Notes: generated from the letters alone by a model not told the origin. A DNA stretch of 43,472 nucleotides from an uncultured Clostridia bacterium (GCA_934149305.1 CAKPEF010000014.1:1-43472), one strand, 5' to 3'; counted from the first letter of the stretch, positions 32,732 to 40,909 are shown. Translations and numbers: made by a program.

Positions 32732-34396
32732 ATGAAAAAAATAATATTTCTATTAGTAATATTTAATATATGTTTGAAAAGTGGCATTTATGCATATTCA
32801 GAGAGTTTTGAGTACATGTTAAATGCAATGAAAATACCAGATACTAATACAAATAATTTAAAAATAAATGAAGAAGTATATAATCAATATAATTTATTGT
32901 CATATGGTGAGCCGGCAAAAATAACTAACAATCAAAGATGGAAGCCAAAGGCAAATGGTAAATGGACAAAAAACGGAGGCAAGTGGAATGGAAAGGGTGA
33001 AAGAGGAGAGTACTTTATATTAGGTGAAAACTATGCTGGAAAACAAGTGCATAATGAAGTGTTTCCAGATGATATGGTTTCGGGTACATCACCGCTAGAA
33101 TGGAATTATGTTGAGATTGAAGATGCAATAGAATCATGGGCAGACATAACAAAATATCAAACAGAAGAGCAAAAAGAATATATGCTAAATAGTAAGCTTA
33201 TTAGGTATGGTGTTGAATATGATTTAACACCACAAATGATAGGACAAGATAAAACGAGAGTTGAAAATTTTGCAACATGGAAAACGATGGGAAGCATACA
33301 TACTAAAAAGAAAAATGATAATGGTGTATATTGGGTTGCCACATTTAATGTGCCTCCAATGGCAGCAGATGCTGACTTGATTTCAAAATTAGAACTTGAA
33401 GAAGGTACAAAATATCAAATAGCCGAAGACGAGGAGAGCATAAATATAAAAATAAAATATGGTGCTATAGTGCAAAATTTATCTGGCTATGCTAAAAAAG
33501 AAGATATAAAAAATATACAATCAGAACTTATAATAGATGGAAAAAATGTAGATAGCATTTCAAAATCTAAAGAAACAGAAATAGAAAAAGAATACATATT
33601 GAGTGTGAAAAAAGCAAAATATCAAAATCAAAGCAGTGTTGAAATATCAGTAAAATGTAATTCGATTTTAGAAACATGTTTTTTAACGGATATGCCAATG
33701 TATGCACAAAAAGAAGAAATATTGATAGTGTATTTAGATAAGCAAAAAATAGAGATGGTAATTGAAAATGAAAATAGAAGATATACGAGTGGTGAAAAGC
33801 CAAAAATAGAGACAATAGAATTAAAAAGAGTAACAACAAATAAAAACGGTGCAGAAAAACATACTGATTTAGAAATAGCAAAAAAGACAAAGGAAAAATT
33901 TATTTGCGCAGGACAAGTTTTATATATAGGTGTAACAACAAAAAATAATACTGAAAGAGTTACATTAGAAATAGAGGGCGATAAAAGTATAGCACAGCTT
34001 GATGAATTAACAAAAAAATTTGAGATAGATGAAGCAAACCAGAAAAGCATAAAAAAGAGATATAAGAGCGCATCAGAAATACAAAAAATATATAAAATGC
34101 CCACTAGATTAAAACTAAAAGAAGATTTAGGTGGCAGTGAAAAATATTACTACATAGAATATGTAATTCCGTATAAAAGTGCACAAACACTAAACTCGTG
34201 GGTCACACTTAGAGAAAAAAACAAAAACGCATTTGAAATAAATGAACAAGAATTGTTTTCGAGAATTACAAAACCATATGAAATAGTGATAAAGGCAGAA
34301 TCAGAAAACGGTATAGCAACAAAACGAGAAAAGCTAGATGTGTTCGAAGCATGGAATACAATTTATAATAGAGATTTAAGAAAATATGTAAGGTAA
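32732..34396 (+). CDS. Exported protein of unknown function (possibly DUF5704-like)
   Basis: A 554-residue secreted protein with a signal peptide (MKKIIFLLVIFNICLKSGIY, cut probably after YA). A conserved-looking core, QRWKPKANGKWTKNGGKWNG, GEYFILGENYAGKQVHNEVF, then PLEWNYVEIEDAIESW, is followed by Ig-like beta-rich segments up to a C-terminal region with alternating strands. It reminds me of DUF5704 proteins of Firmicutes pilus loci, but I cannot confirm this. There is no membrane anchor at the C-terminus. AAAGGA precedes ATG 32732. It lies inside the pilus-like operon, six bases before the next gene, and is probably a tip or extracellular component. Confidence 0.6.
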   Translation: MKKIIFLLVIFNICLKSGIYAYSESFEYMLNAMKIPDTNTNNLKINEEVYNQYNLLSYGEPAKITNNQRWKPKANGKWTKNGGKWNGKGERGEYFILGENYAGKQVHNEVFPDDMVSGTSPLEWNYVEIEDAIESWADITKYQTEEQKEYMLNSKLIRYGVEYDLTPQMIGQDKTRVENFATWKTMGSIHTKKKNDNGVYWVATFNVPPMAADADLISKLELEEGTKYQIAEDEESINIKIKYGAIVQNLSGYAKKEDIKNIQSELIIDGKNVDSISKSKETEIEKEYILSVKKAKYQNQSSVEISVKCNSILETCFLTDMPMYAQKEEILIVYLDKQKIEMVIENENRRYTSGEKPKIETIELKRVTTNKNGAEKHTDLEIAKKTKEKFICAGQVLYIGVTTKNNTERVTLEIEGDKSIAQLDELTKKFEIDEANQKSIKKRYKSASEIQKIYKMPTRLKLKEDLGGSEKYYYIEYVIPYKSAQTLNSWVTLREKNKNAFEINEQELFSRITKPYEIVIKAESENGIATKREKLDVFEAWNTIYNRDLRKYVR

Positions 34397-34401
34397 GAAA
34401 A

Positions 34402-34899
34402 ATGAAAAGCAAAAACGGAAACATAACGATAATAGCAATGATCTTTACTTCTGGAGTGTTAATCATAATGATGTTTGTGCTTGCGATTTTTAGAAGTAAT
34501 GTAAATGGACTTTTATATGGAGTAAAGACAGATATGTATGTTGCCAATAAAGCAGCAGTAGCTTCGGTCAACAAAAATCAGGCTAACATAGATAATTTTA
34601 AATATGATGAAAAAGAATATAAAAAATACTTAAAAAAAGCGCTTATGAAAAATTATAATTTGAACGACAACTTAGAGAATCCGGATGCGCTAATAAAGAA
34701 AATAGAAATAATAGATTATAAAATATACCAAAAAGGTGAGCTTGACTCGTATACATCTGAAAAATGTGATAATGCAACTATACACACAATTTTAAAGATA
34801 GAAGTAAAACCAATAATAATGGCAAAAACATTAGAAGAAGTATTTACATTCACAATTCACGAAGATGTAAATCTAAATATGGCAAGGTTTGATAGGTAA
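34402..34899 (+). CDS. TadE/pseudopilin-like membrane protein
   Basis: A 165-residue protein with a short N-terminus MKSKNGNITI, a hydrophobic helix (IAMIFTSGVLIIMMFVLAIF) and an extracytoplasmic domain. The GN-I-x-hydrophobic start resembles TadE/TadG-type pseudopilins, which carry a prepilin-peptidase-like site before the helix. The next gene opens in the same way (KQNGNAILTT), so the two are probably paired minor pilins. The start ATG 34402 lies six bases after the previous stop, with a weak AAG-type ribosome-binding site inside the upstream gene. Confidence 0.62.
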   Translation: MKSKNGNITIIAMIFTSGVLIIMMFVLAIFRSNVNGLLYGVKTDMYVANKAAVASVNKNQANIDNFKYDEKEYKKYLKKALMKNYNLNDNLENPDALIKKIEIIDYKIYQKGELDSYTSEKCDNATIHTILKIEVKPIIMAKTLEEVFTFTIHEDVNLNMARFDR

Positions 34900-34913
34900 A
34901 GGGGGAAAGACAA

Positions 34914-35303
34914 TTGAAAAAACAAAATGGAAATGCAATATTAACAACACCACTACTTATAGCAATTGGAACAATACTAATAGCTATACTAACAGTGACA
35001 ACAATAAAAATTTTAATGCCTTACATCTGGTATGAAAAACTTTCAAGCACATGCATAAAATATGTTTTTGTAATAGAGGAATATGGCTATCTAACAAAGA
35101 AAGAAACAAAATTATTAATTGATGAATTAGAAAAAGAGGGTTTTGAAAGAGAAAAAATAAAATTAGAATACACATCAAAAGCAGTAAATTACGGTGATGA
35201 AATATACCTAAAAATAAAATATGATTATAATTTAAAGATACCAATGATTGGTGAAAAAACGATACCAATGCAAATAGAGAAATACTCTATTTGCAAAAGG
35301 TAA
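34914..35303 (+). CDS. Minor pseudopilin-like protein (DUF4320-like)
   Basis: A 129-residue protein with N-terminus MKKQNGNAILTTPLLIAIGT, a hydrophobic helix to about residue 33, then a small beta-rich domain (YEKLSSTCIKYVFVIEEYGY ... KIKYDYNLKIPMIGEK). The NGNA start parallels the preceding gene and suggests a processed pseudopilin. The TTG start at 34914 has GGGGGA upstream. It is the last gene of the pilus-like operon and its stop is three bases from the convergent stop of rlmH, leaving no room for a separate terminator. Confidence 0.62.
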   Translation: MKKQNGNAILTTPLLIAIGTILIAILTVTTIKILMPYIWYEKLSSTCIKYVFVIEEYGYLTKKETKLLIDELEKEGFEREKIKLEYTSKAVNYGDEIYLKIKYDYNLKIPMIGEKTIPMQIEKYSICKR

Positions 35304-35306
35304 ATG

Positions 35307-35787
35307 TTAATGGTGATACTTTTCGTTATTTATAATTTTAAAAGAACGAAAAATTTGCTCTGCCAAAAATAAGCGTATCAATTGATGTGGAAATGTTAAT
35401 TTAGAAAACGACAAAACCAAATTACTGTTAGCAACAAAATCCCTTGTAAGTCCTAATGAGCCACCGATAATAAAATCAATTGTGCTGTAACCGTTTAATG
35501 TTATATCTTGAATTTTTTTAGAAAGCTCTTCAGATGAAAGTTGCTTACCTGTCAAATCAAGAGATACAACAAAGTCATTTGGTTTTATTGCTTTTGAAAT
35601 TTTTTCACATTCTACTTTTTTAATATTTTCAGCTTCTTTCAAAGAGCAAGAATCAGGTATAGGCTCATCTTGAAATTCAATGATTTCAAAATTAGCATAT
35701 TTAGAAATTCTTTTTTTGTATTCATTTATTAACTCATTAAGAGAAGACTCTCTGATTTTTCCGTAGACAAATAACTTTAATATTCAT
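35307..35787 (-). CDS. rlmH: 23S rRNA (pseudouridine1915-N3)-methyltransferase RlmH (needs +1 shift at CGG 35763-35761)
   Basis: SPOUT methyltransferase that modifies pseudouridine 1915 of 23S rRNA. On the minus strand ATG 35787 (after GGAGTG) opens MNIKVICL, then an in-frame CGG; skipping its C gives GKIRESSLNELINEYKKRIS and 159 residues in all, normal for RlmH. The C-terminal SAM-binding knot is canonical: DFIIGGSLGL, LSFSKLTFPHQLIRLFLAEQ, IFRSFKI, NEKYHH. Recoded Gly9 matches the invariant Gly of the family's VGKLKE start. This is the only shift site on the minus strand, so the effect is not linked to one sequencing direction. It follows the WalJ-like gene by ten bases, as in many Firmicutes. 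Confidence 0.94.
35760..35763 (-). other. +1 CGG shift site 12 (minus strand): CTA-C-GGA, Gly9 of RlmH
   Basis: CCG on the plus strand at 35761-35763 is an in-frame CGG on the minus strand; skipping C at 35763 gives GGA and an open frame to 35307. Confidence 0.93.
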
Positions 35788-35797
35788 AAAACACTCC

Positions 35798-36577
35798 TTA
35801 TAATGTTATCATATCATCAACTTCATCTCTTTTTGCAACCGAAAGCGAAAAAGGAAGATCACAAGAAGAAGTTTTAAGTTCATTTAATGTGGTTTGATAT
35901 GCAAGTTCAGGGAAGTTATTTTCTTTACTAAGATGTCCTAAAATAATATTGCTAACACCATTTTCATATAATTCTTTTACAGCCTTTCCAGTCATTTCGT
36001 TTGAAAGATGACCAACATCACTTTGAATTCTCTTTTTAAGCATGTAAGGATAAGGCCCGCAAAGCAAAGTATCTCTGTCATAGTTAGATTCAATAAGAAG
36101 TATATCGCTTGCATACATTTTCTTTATTAACTCTTCATCAAGATGACCAATGTCGGTAGCAATAGTGATTTTTTTAGTTCCATTAAATAAGCTAAAACCG
36201 CAAGGGTCAGCAGCATCGTGAGGTATTGAAAAAGCTAAAACTTTAATATCTCCAATCATAAAATCTTCTTTTGGAACAAAAAATCTTTTTAGATCATCAG
36301 CAACTTTTAAATTCTGCATAGCCTCCCAAGTTTTTTTAGTTGCATAAATAGGAATTCCAAATTTTTTAGAAATTACTTCAATCCCTTTTATATGATCTGA
36401 ATGTTCATGAGATATAAGAATTCCATTTATTGAACTTAAAGAACTTCCTAACTCATCTAATGCTTTAGATATCTTTTGACATGAGACACCAGCATCTACT
36501 AATAATTTTGTAGAGGAAGATTCAATATAAGTTGAATTTCCACTACTTCCACTATATAAATTACAAAATTTAATCAT
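35798..36577 (-). CDS. walJ: MBL-fold metallohydrolase, WalJ/YycJ type
   Basis: A 259-residue metallo-beta-lactamase-fold hydrolase. Metal motif SHEHSDHIKG (HxHxDH), FSIPHDAADPCGF, ATDIGHLDEE and GHLSKENNFP match YycJ/WalJ proteins, predicted exonucleases linked in Firmicutes to the WalRK region and to DNA replication-division coordination. The N-terminus IKFCNLYSGSSGNSTYIESS is typical. ATG 36577 follows AAGGAGA. It lies upstream of rlmH on the same strand, a common pairing in Firmicutes. A long hairpin separates it from murA, so it may depend on readthrough or its own promoter. Confidence 0.88.
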   Translation of the reverse strand: MIKFCNLYSGSSGNSTYIESSSTKLLVDAGVSCQKISKALDELGSSLSSINGILISHEHSDHIKGIEVISKKFGIPIYATKKTWEAMQNLKVADDLKRFFVPKEDFMIGDIKVLAFSIPHDAADPCGFSLFNGTKKITIATDIGHLDEELIKKMYASDILLIESNYDRDTLLCGPYPYMLKKRIQSDVGHLSNEMTGKAVKELYENGVSNIILGHLSKENNFPELAYQTTLNELKTSSCDLPFSLSVAKRDEVDDMITL

Positions 36578-36589
36578 ATGTATCTCCTT

Positions 36590-36636
36590 AAAAAAGGTTA
36601 TTTAAAAGGCTAATGAACTAACCTCATAAATAACCT
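36590..36636 (-). terminator. Terminator or attenuator after murA
   Basis: On the minus strand AGGTTATTTA and TAAATAACCT flank an inner GGTTAG/TTAGCC stem, then TTTTTT. The T-run directly precedes the walJ ribosome-binding site. Confidence 0.78.
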
Positions 36637-36657
36637 AAAATGCAAAATTATTTAAAA

Positions 36658-37923
36658 CTATTCATGAATTCTCGTTATATCAGCGCCTAAAGATTTGAAT
36701 TTTTCTTCAATGTTTTCATAACCTCTATCAACATATTCAATACCAGAAACTTCGGTTGTACCAGTAGCGGCAATGCCTGCTATAATAAGTGCTGCACCAG
36801 CTCTTAAATCGCATGCAGAAACAGGACATCCAACTAATTTTTCAACTCCTTCGAAGACAGCGGTTTTGCCATTGACATTTATTTTTGCGCCAAGCTTGTT
36901 TAGCTCTTCTGTGTATTGAAATCTAGATTCCCAAATACCCTCATGAATATAGCTTGTACCTTCTGCAAGAGAAAGTAAAACACCGGCTTGTGGCTGCATA
37001 TCTGTTGGAAAACCTGGGTAAGGCATAGTCTTAATTGATGTTTTAGTAGGTCTTTTAGTATAATAAACTCTTATCTCATCGCCATCATCATTTTCTTCAA
37101 CACCAATACCTATCTCTACTAATTTGGCAGAAATAGAATCAAGGTGTTTTGTAATACAGTTAGTGATAGTAACATCACCTTTTGAAGCTGCAGCAGCTAT
37201 CATAAATGTTCCTGCTTCAATTTGGTCTGGAACGATAGAATAAGGTGCACCACCAACTAGTTCAGAAACACCAGTAATCTTAATAACATCAGTACCAGCG
37301 CCTCTTATATTAGCTCCCATTGTATTTAAAAAGTTTGCAACGTCAACAACATGAGGCTCTTTTGCAGCATTTTCTATAACAGTAGTACCCTCAACTAAAA
37401 CGGCGGCAAGCATTGCGTTAATTGTCGCGCCAACACTTACAATATCAAAATAAATATCATTGCCTTTTAGTTCGTCTGCGCTAACATGAATATTAACACC
37501 CTCACAATCAACCTTTGCACCTAAAAGCTCAAAAGCTTTAATATGTTGGTCAATTGGTCTTGCACCAATGTTGCAGCCACCAGAAGAGCCAACATCACAT
37601 TTTTTAAACCTACTAAGAAGAGAGCCGATAAAATAATAAGATGCTCTACATTTTTTTGTCATCTCGTAAGGGATATCAGTCTTGTTGATATTGGAGCAAT
37701 CAATTTCTACTTCATTTGGTGAAAGATGAGAAACCTTTGCACCAATACTCTCTAAAATTTCTAAGCATAGTTTAACATCACTAATGTTTGGTAAATTATC
37801 TATTATACATTTTCCATTTATTAGAATAGTTGCAGGTATAATCGCAACTGCCGCATTCTTTGCTCCATTTACAGAAACAGTACCTCTTAAAGGTGTTCCT
37901 CCTTTGATTAACAATTTATCCAT
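36658..37923 (-). CDS. murA: UDP-N-acetylglucosamine 1-carboxyvinyltransferase
   Basis: First committed enzyme of peptidoglycan synthesis, adding enolpyruvate to UDP-GlcNAc. The 421 residues show the N-terminal GGTPLRGTVSVNGAKNAAVA with Lys22 and Asn23, the catalytic loop SSGGCNIGARPIDQH with Cys117 (fosfomycin target), TMGANIRGAGTDVIKITG, and a C-terminal AGAALIIAGIAATGTTEVSG. It is complete. The start is ATG 37923 with GGGG upstream. Its place before walJ and rlmH, and on the opposite strand to the mre and pilus operons, suggests a separate envelope-maintenance unit. Confidence 0.96.
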   Translation of the reverse strand: MDKLLIKGGTPLRGTVSVNGAKNAAVAIIPATILINGKCIIDNLPNISDVKLCLEILESIGAKVSHLSPNEVEIDCSNINKTDIPYEMTKKCRASYYFIGSLLSRFKKCDVGSSGGCNIGARPIDQHIKAFELLGAKVDCEGVNIHVSADELKGNDIYFDIVSVGATINAMLAAVLVEGTTVIENAAKEPHVVDVANFLNTMGANIRGAGTDVIKITGVSELVGGAPYSIVPDQIEAGTFMIAAAASKGDVTITNCITKHLDSISAKLVEIGIGVEENDDGDEIRVYYTKRPTKTSIKTMPYPGFPTDMQPQAGVLLSLAEGTSYIHEGIWESRFQYTEELNKLGAKINVNGKTAVFEGVEKLVGCPVSACDLRAGAALIIAGIAATGTTEVSGIEYVDRGYENIEEKFKSLGADITRIHE

Positions 37924-38382
37924 AGTAAAACCCCGTTTCTAAAATATTTATATAAATTTTAAGTAATTACATCAAATAATAAGGACAAAAGTGGTTAGTC
38001 CCACCAAAACTATACCATATGTTTTAAAGTATGACAAGAAAACAATTATAAAAAATCAAAAAGCCTAAATGTTAATATTTTATTATTTATCATAATGGCT
38101 GGTGAATCGATTACTGTTTTGTTAGAGCAAATATAAGAATCACTAGGAAACATCAAACACCACCAGAATAAAAAAAAGATAAAAAATAATACTTTCTTCA
38201 TATATAAATCCTTTCTATAGGAATGGCTAAAACTTTAATTCATGCGCTTAAGCTGTCAAAATCCTATTTAACATATTTATTAAGAAACATGTTTAAATTT
38301 TGTTACACATATTCGTAATATTTATCTAGTATAGAAATGATTAACCAAAATGAAAAAAGTATACCAAAAAATGGTAAAACAA
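37924..38382. other. Gap between murA and the MEDS-like gene
   Basis: About 460 AT-rich bases. Apart from the small minus-strand reading frame at 38046-38201 and the promoter of the next gene I see nothing. TTGTCCTTATTATTTGATG and similar AT-rich words show no clear structure. Confidence 0.4.
38046..38201 (-). CDS. Small exported peptide, hypothetical
   Basis: A 51-residue reading frame in an otherwise empty stretch between murA and the MEDS-like gene. It has AAAGGA seven bases before ATG 38201 and a strong signal-like start (MKKVLFFIFFLFWWCLMFPS) followed by a short tail with two cysteines in total (C15, C25). It could be a lipoprotein-like or signal-peptide remnant, or a small secreted peptide. 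There is no homologue I recognise; support is the ribosome-binding site and hydrophobicity only. Confidence 0.4.
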   Translation of the reverse strand: MKKVLFFIFFLFWWCLMFPSDSYICSNKTVIDSPAIMINNKILTFRLFDFL

Positions 38383-38411
38383 TTGACATGTTTTCCAATA
38401 TATGGTAATAT
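38383..38411 (+). promoter_or_regulatory. Promoter of the MEDS-like gene
   Basis: Perfect TTGACA (38383-38388), a 17-base spacer and TAATAT (38406-38411). It lies inside a longer in-frame extension, which supports ATG 38443 as the true start. Confidence 0.78.
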
Positions 38412-38442
38412 AATTTTAGACAAAAACAAAGGAGGAAAAATA

Positions 38443-38964
38443 ATGCAAAAAATGATTAAAGCTTGTAATTTTTATGTAAGTGAATGGCATTTGTTTGCAG
38501 CGCTGTTACCATATATTAGAGAAGAGTTGAAAAACGGAAACAAAATAATGGTAATATCCCAAGATAAATTAGAAAAGGGGATGAAGCATTTAGTAAAAAA
38601 ATTAAATCTAAGATTCGAAAATGAAAAAGGATTAGATGATATAAAATGGCTTAGTGATGAGTTTGTACTAGAAATAAGCGAAGAAACAAAACCTGTAACA
38701 ATAGTAGTTCAGGGAACACTTGAATTTATAAATGAAATAAACACATATATAGAAGAAAAATTAGCACCACTATACGACAATTTAAAAATAATAAATTGTT
38801 ATGAGGTCTATAACACAAATACAATGTTATACAACATATTAGATGAACATGATTATGTATTTAATACTGCAGGAATGAACGAGAAAAGCGAAATATTTTC
38901 TGGTTACATAGATAAAAAGAAAACATTACATGAAGCAGCAAGCAGCATACATATAACAGATTAG
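38443..38964 (+). CDS. MEDS-like sensory domain protein
   Basis: A 173-residue soluble protein resembling the MEDS (methanogen/methylotroph, DcmR sensory) domain, in which a RecA-like fold binds an unknown ligand: SEWHLFAALLPYIREELKNG, NKIMVISQDKLEKGM, then TIVVQGTLEFINEINTYIEE and a last IINCYEVYNTNTM. It lacks an attached kinase or DNA-binding domain, so it may be a stand-alone sensor or an anti-sigma-like partner. GGAGGAAAAATA precedes ATG 38443. It is monocistronic, followed by a hairpin of GAAGACATGAC and GTCATGTCTTC. Confidence 0.55.
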   Translation: MQKMIKACNFYVSEWHLFAALLPYIREELKNGNKIMVISQDKLEKGMKHLVKKLNLRFENEKGLDDIKWLSDEFVLEISEETKPVTIVVQGTLEFINEINTYIEEKLAPLYDNLKIINCYEVYNTNTMLYNILDEHDYVFNTAGMNEKSEIFSGYIDKKKTLHEAASSIHITD

Positions 38965-38981
38965 TCAATCGATATTATACT

Positions 38982-39044
38982 AGATGAAGACATGACCTAT
39001 GCAATAAAAACTAGAAATAAAGCAATATATGTAGTCATGTCTTC
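38982..39044 (+). terminator. Inverted repeat after the MEDS-like gene
   Basis: GAAGACATGAC and its exact complement, 11 bases, around a loop of about 40 bases, without a clear T-run. Confidence 0.5.
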
Positions 39045-39112
39045 AACCCCCTCTTTATATAAAAATAGGGCAATAGTTAATATTAAAATATTATCAAAAT
39101 CAGCCGGAAGGT

Positions 39113-39526
39113 TCATTTTAAGTCGCCTCCCGGCTTATTCATTTCAGAAATAACGGAAGACATTTTTAAAAATTTAATATATTGATCAACTTTTTCCTTT
39201 TTTGAATCTCTAAGAAAAGGTTTTAAAGAATAAAGCAAATCAGCACTTGGATTGTTAGTATTTGAATTCATAGCCTTCATAATCTTAGCGATTTTCATCA
39301 TCGTTTCCATATCGGGCATTCCGCCGTCGTTACTACTAAAAGAACCACTTGGAGTAGAAACAGTATTTCCTGAATATGTAGAAGAATTATCACAAGAGTT
39401 TTGAGTAGAATTGTTGTTGCCACAATTAGAACCATTATTTGATAGATTTTTCATAAGCTCACTTCCGTTAATTCCTTTAGAATTTAACATCTCAAAAAGA
39501 GCAGATAAATCTGGCATATCACTCAT
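39113..39526 (-). CDS. Hypothetical protein with Asn/Ser-rich middle
   Basis: A 137-residue soluble protein. Two short helical ends (MSDMPDLSALFEMLNSKGIN and a C-terminal SADLLYSLKPFLRDSKKEKV...QYIKFLKMSSVI) flank a flexible Asn/Ser/Gly-rich middle (residues about 29-70) with a GGMPDMETMMKIAKIMKAMN segment. Such 'LL-sLKPfL...K..kvDqyIkllK' ends occur in uncharacterised clostridial proteins, some linked to spores; nothing certain can be said. ATG 39526 has a GGGGGG run about eight bases upstream. It is probably cotranscribed with the 54-residue gene upstream. Confidence 0.6.
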   Translation of the reverse strand: MSDMPDLSALFEMLNSKGINGSELMKNLSNNGSNCGNNNSTQNSCDNSSTYSGNTVSTPSGSFSSNDGGMPDMETMMKIAKIMKAMNSNTNNPSADLLYSLKPFLRDSKKEKVDQYIKFLKMSSVISEMNKPGGDLK

Positions 39527-39551
39527 GAACAATCCCCCCTAAAGATAAAAC

Positions 39552-39716
39552 TTAGTTATTTTGCCTTCTTTTTTCCATATTGATAAATTCCACAAGTTTA
39601 GAAAAATCATCCTCGCTAAGCATAAGTTTGGCCTTTTCTAAACTCTTTGCAAGCTCATCATCATTCATTTTGCTAAGACTGTTTGAAAATAATTTATAAA
39701 GCATTTCATTATTCAT
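39552..39716 (-). CDS. Small hypothetical protein
   Basis: A 54-residue protein, MNNEMLYKLFSNSLSKMNDD then ELAKSLEKAKLMLSEDDFSK, predicted all-helical with a charged C-terminus. The start ATG 39716 has a strong TAGGAGGTG ribosome-binding site seven bases upstream, the main evidence that it is real. The gene is 25 bases upstream of the Asn/Ser-rich gene on the same strand. Both share a 'leucine-heptad, SKM..D' style and may act together. Function unknown. Confidence 0.62.
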   Translation of the reverse strand: MNNEMLYKLFSNSLSKMNDDELAKSLEKAKLMLSEDDFSKLVEFINMEKRRQNN

Positions 39717-39852
39717 AAAGAACACCTCCTAACAAACTATATGCAAAGCATACGATATAATATGCTAGAAAATAAAAAATGTGTGGAGAAAGTGATTTTA
39801 TAATATTCATAAATCAAATTTTAAATATGATCATTTTTGATGTAGAATATTT

Positions 39853-40683
39853 TTAGCAGTTAGTGTTTTTTAAAAATTTTTTGTTTTCTTTTTCTAACTG
39901 TTTTAAACTTTTTTTCGGGGTCGGCAATTTTTCTGGCATTGTTCCACCATTCTTAGCAATTACTTCTCTTATATTTTTCCCAACTTCAAAATGAGCATTG
40001 GTAGCATCTCTTTCAGTTTGAATATTATCCTTTTTTAATTTTTGTTCTGTTTGAGATACTCTAAATAAATTAGCTATAAGTTCATCACTACCCATATTAT
40101 CTAAAATATCTTCTCGATACCTTAAGCCTTTTCTTTTTGCAATGTCATCTGCGGTTTCTCCGTTGTATAAACCTTTATAACCAGCATTGTGAAATTTATC
40201 AAAATTTTTAACACCCGAATTTTTAGCAGTTTGATTTAATGAATAATTGCCTTTTCTAGTTAAATCTCTTTGATAAAATCTTTTTTCATCTTCTGTAAGT
40301 GTATTATATTCTATTTCGTTAAGTTCTTGTTTTCTAGTTTGTATGGCGAAATATGTTTGTGCCATGGCAATAACTTTTTTACGTGAGTCTCCATTTTGAG
40401 CAATAAGGTAACAAGCGTAACGAGAAAGTTTATAGTCGTTAATCATAACTTCAGCATTGTTAGCACGCCTAGACAACTTGCCAATGTCGGCAAAATGTAC
40501 AGAAACATTGATATCACTGTTTTCACAAGCCCTTTTTGCTCTTTCAATAGCTTGCTCAAATCTACGCCATTGTTTGTATTCAAGTACTAATTGTAGTTCT
40601 CTTGCATACCAGTACTCATTGTTAAATTCATCAATATGTCTTATATCTTCAAATGTTTTAGTGTAATCAATAATTTTATTCAA
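39853..40683 (-). CDS. dinD: DNA-damage-inducible protein D (DinD-like)
   Basis: A 276-residue DinD/BRO-N-like protein: YTKTFEDIRHIDEFNNEYWY opens with the family start, then ARELQLVLEYKQWRRFEQAI, YKLSRYACYLIAQNGDSRKK, AMAQTYFAIQTRKQEL and GETADDIAKRKGLRYREDIL DNMGSDELIAN. In E. coli DinD is SOS-induced and inhibits RecA filament activity. The TTG at 40683 is the best start: upstream in-frame codons lie inside its own promoter, and homologues begin near this point. A LexA-type box lies between the -35 and -10 boxes, supporting SOS control. Confidence 0.88.
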   Translation of the reverse strand: MNKIIDYTKTFEDIRHIDEFNNEYWYARELQLVLEYKQWRRFEQAIERAKRACENSDINVSVHFADIGKLSRRANNAEVMINDYKLSRYACYLIAQNGDSRKKVIAMAQTYFAIQTRKQELNEIEYNTLTEDEKRFYQRDLTRKGNYSLNQTAKNSGVKNFDKFHNAGYKGLYNGETADDIAKRKGLRYREDILDNMGSDELIANLFRVSQTEQKLKKDNIQTERDATNAHFEVGKNIREVIAKNGGTMPEKLPTPKKSLKQLEKENKKFLKNTNC

Positions 40684-40705
40684 CTTAATCACATCCTTTG
40701 CAAAT

Positions 40706-40734
40706 ATTATAGAACCAATGTTCTTATTTGTCAA
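40706..40734 (-). promoter_or_regulatory. SOS-type promoter of dinD
   Basis: On the minus strand TTGACA (40734-40729), a 17-base spacer and TATAAT (40711-40706). The spacer holds GAAC-N4-GTTC at 40712-40723, the core of the Gram-positive LexA/DinR box. Confidence 0.83.
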
Positions 40735-40909
40735 TAATGTTTATAAAATTTATCAAAGTGCAACTATGGATTTTCAAATTGTCAGATAAAACATTATAAA
40801 TGTTTACTATAAGGATATTAAATGCCAAAGAGTACGCATGAAAATAGCTAGACTTTTAGCTAAAAAGATGATAAAATGTAAACTTGAAAAGACATGAAGG
40901 GAGGTAAAT

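Noticed and set aside
5871..35763. The 12 breaks as plain sequencing or assembly errors
   Set aside because: Errors would not be confined to sites that place CGG in frame; the same words out of frame are intact and both strands show the rule. Not fully excluded without raw reads.
5871..35763. Programmed frameshifting driven by a slippery P-site codon or a downstream structure
   Set aside because: The preceding codons are diverse (AAT, GCT, AGA, TTT, AAC, CTT, GTG, ACA, CTA) and I see no shared stem-loop or internal Shine-Dalgarno; only CGG is common.
38350..38442. N-terminal extension of the MEDS-like protein
   Set aside because: A consensus promoter lies inside it and a strong ribosome-binding site precedes ATG 38443.
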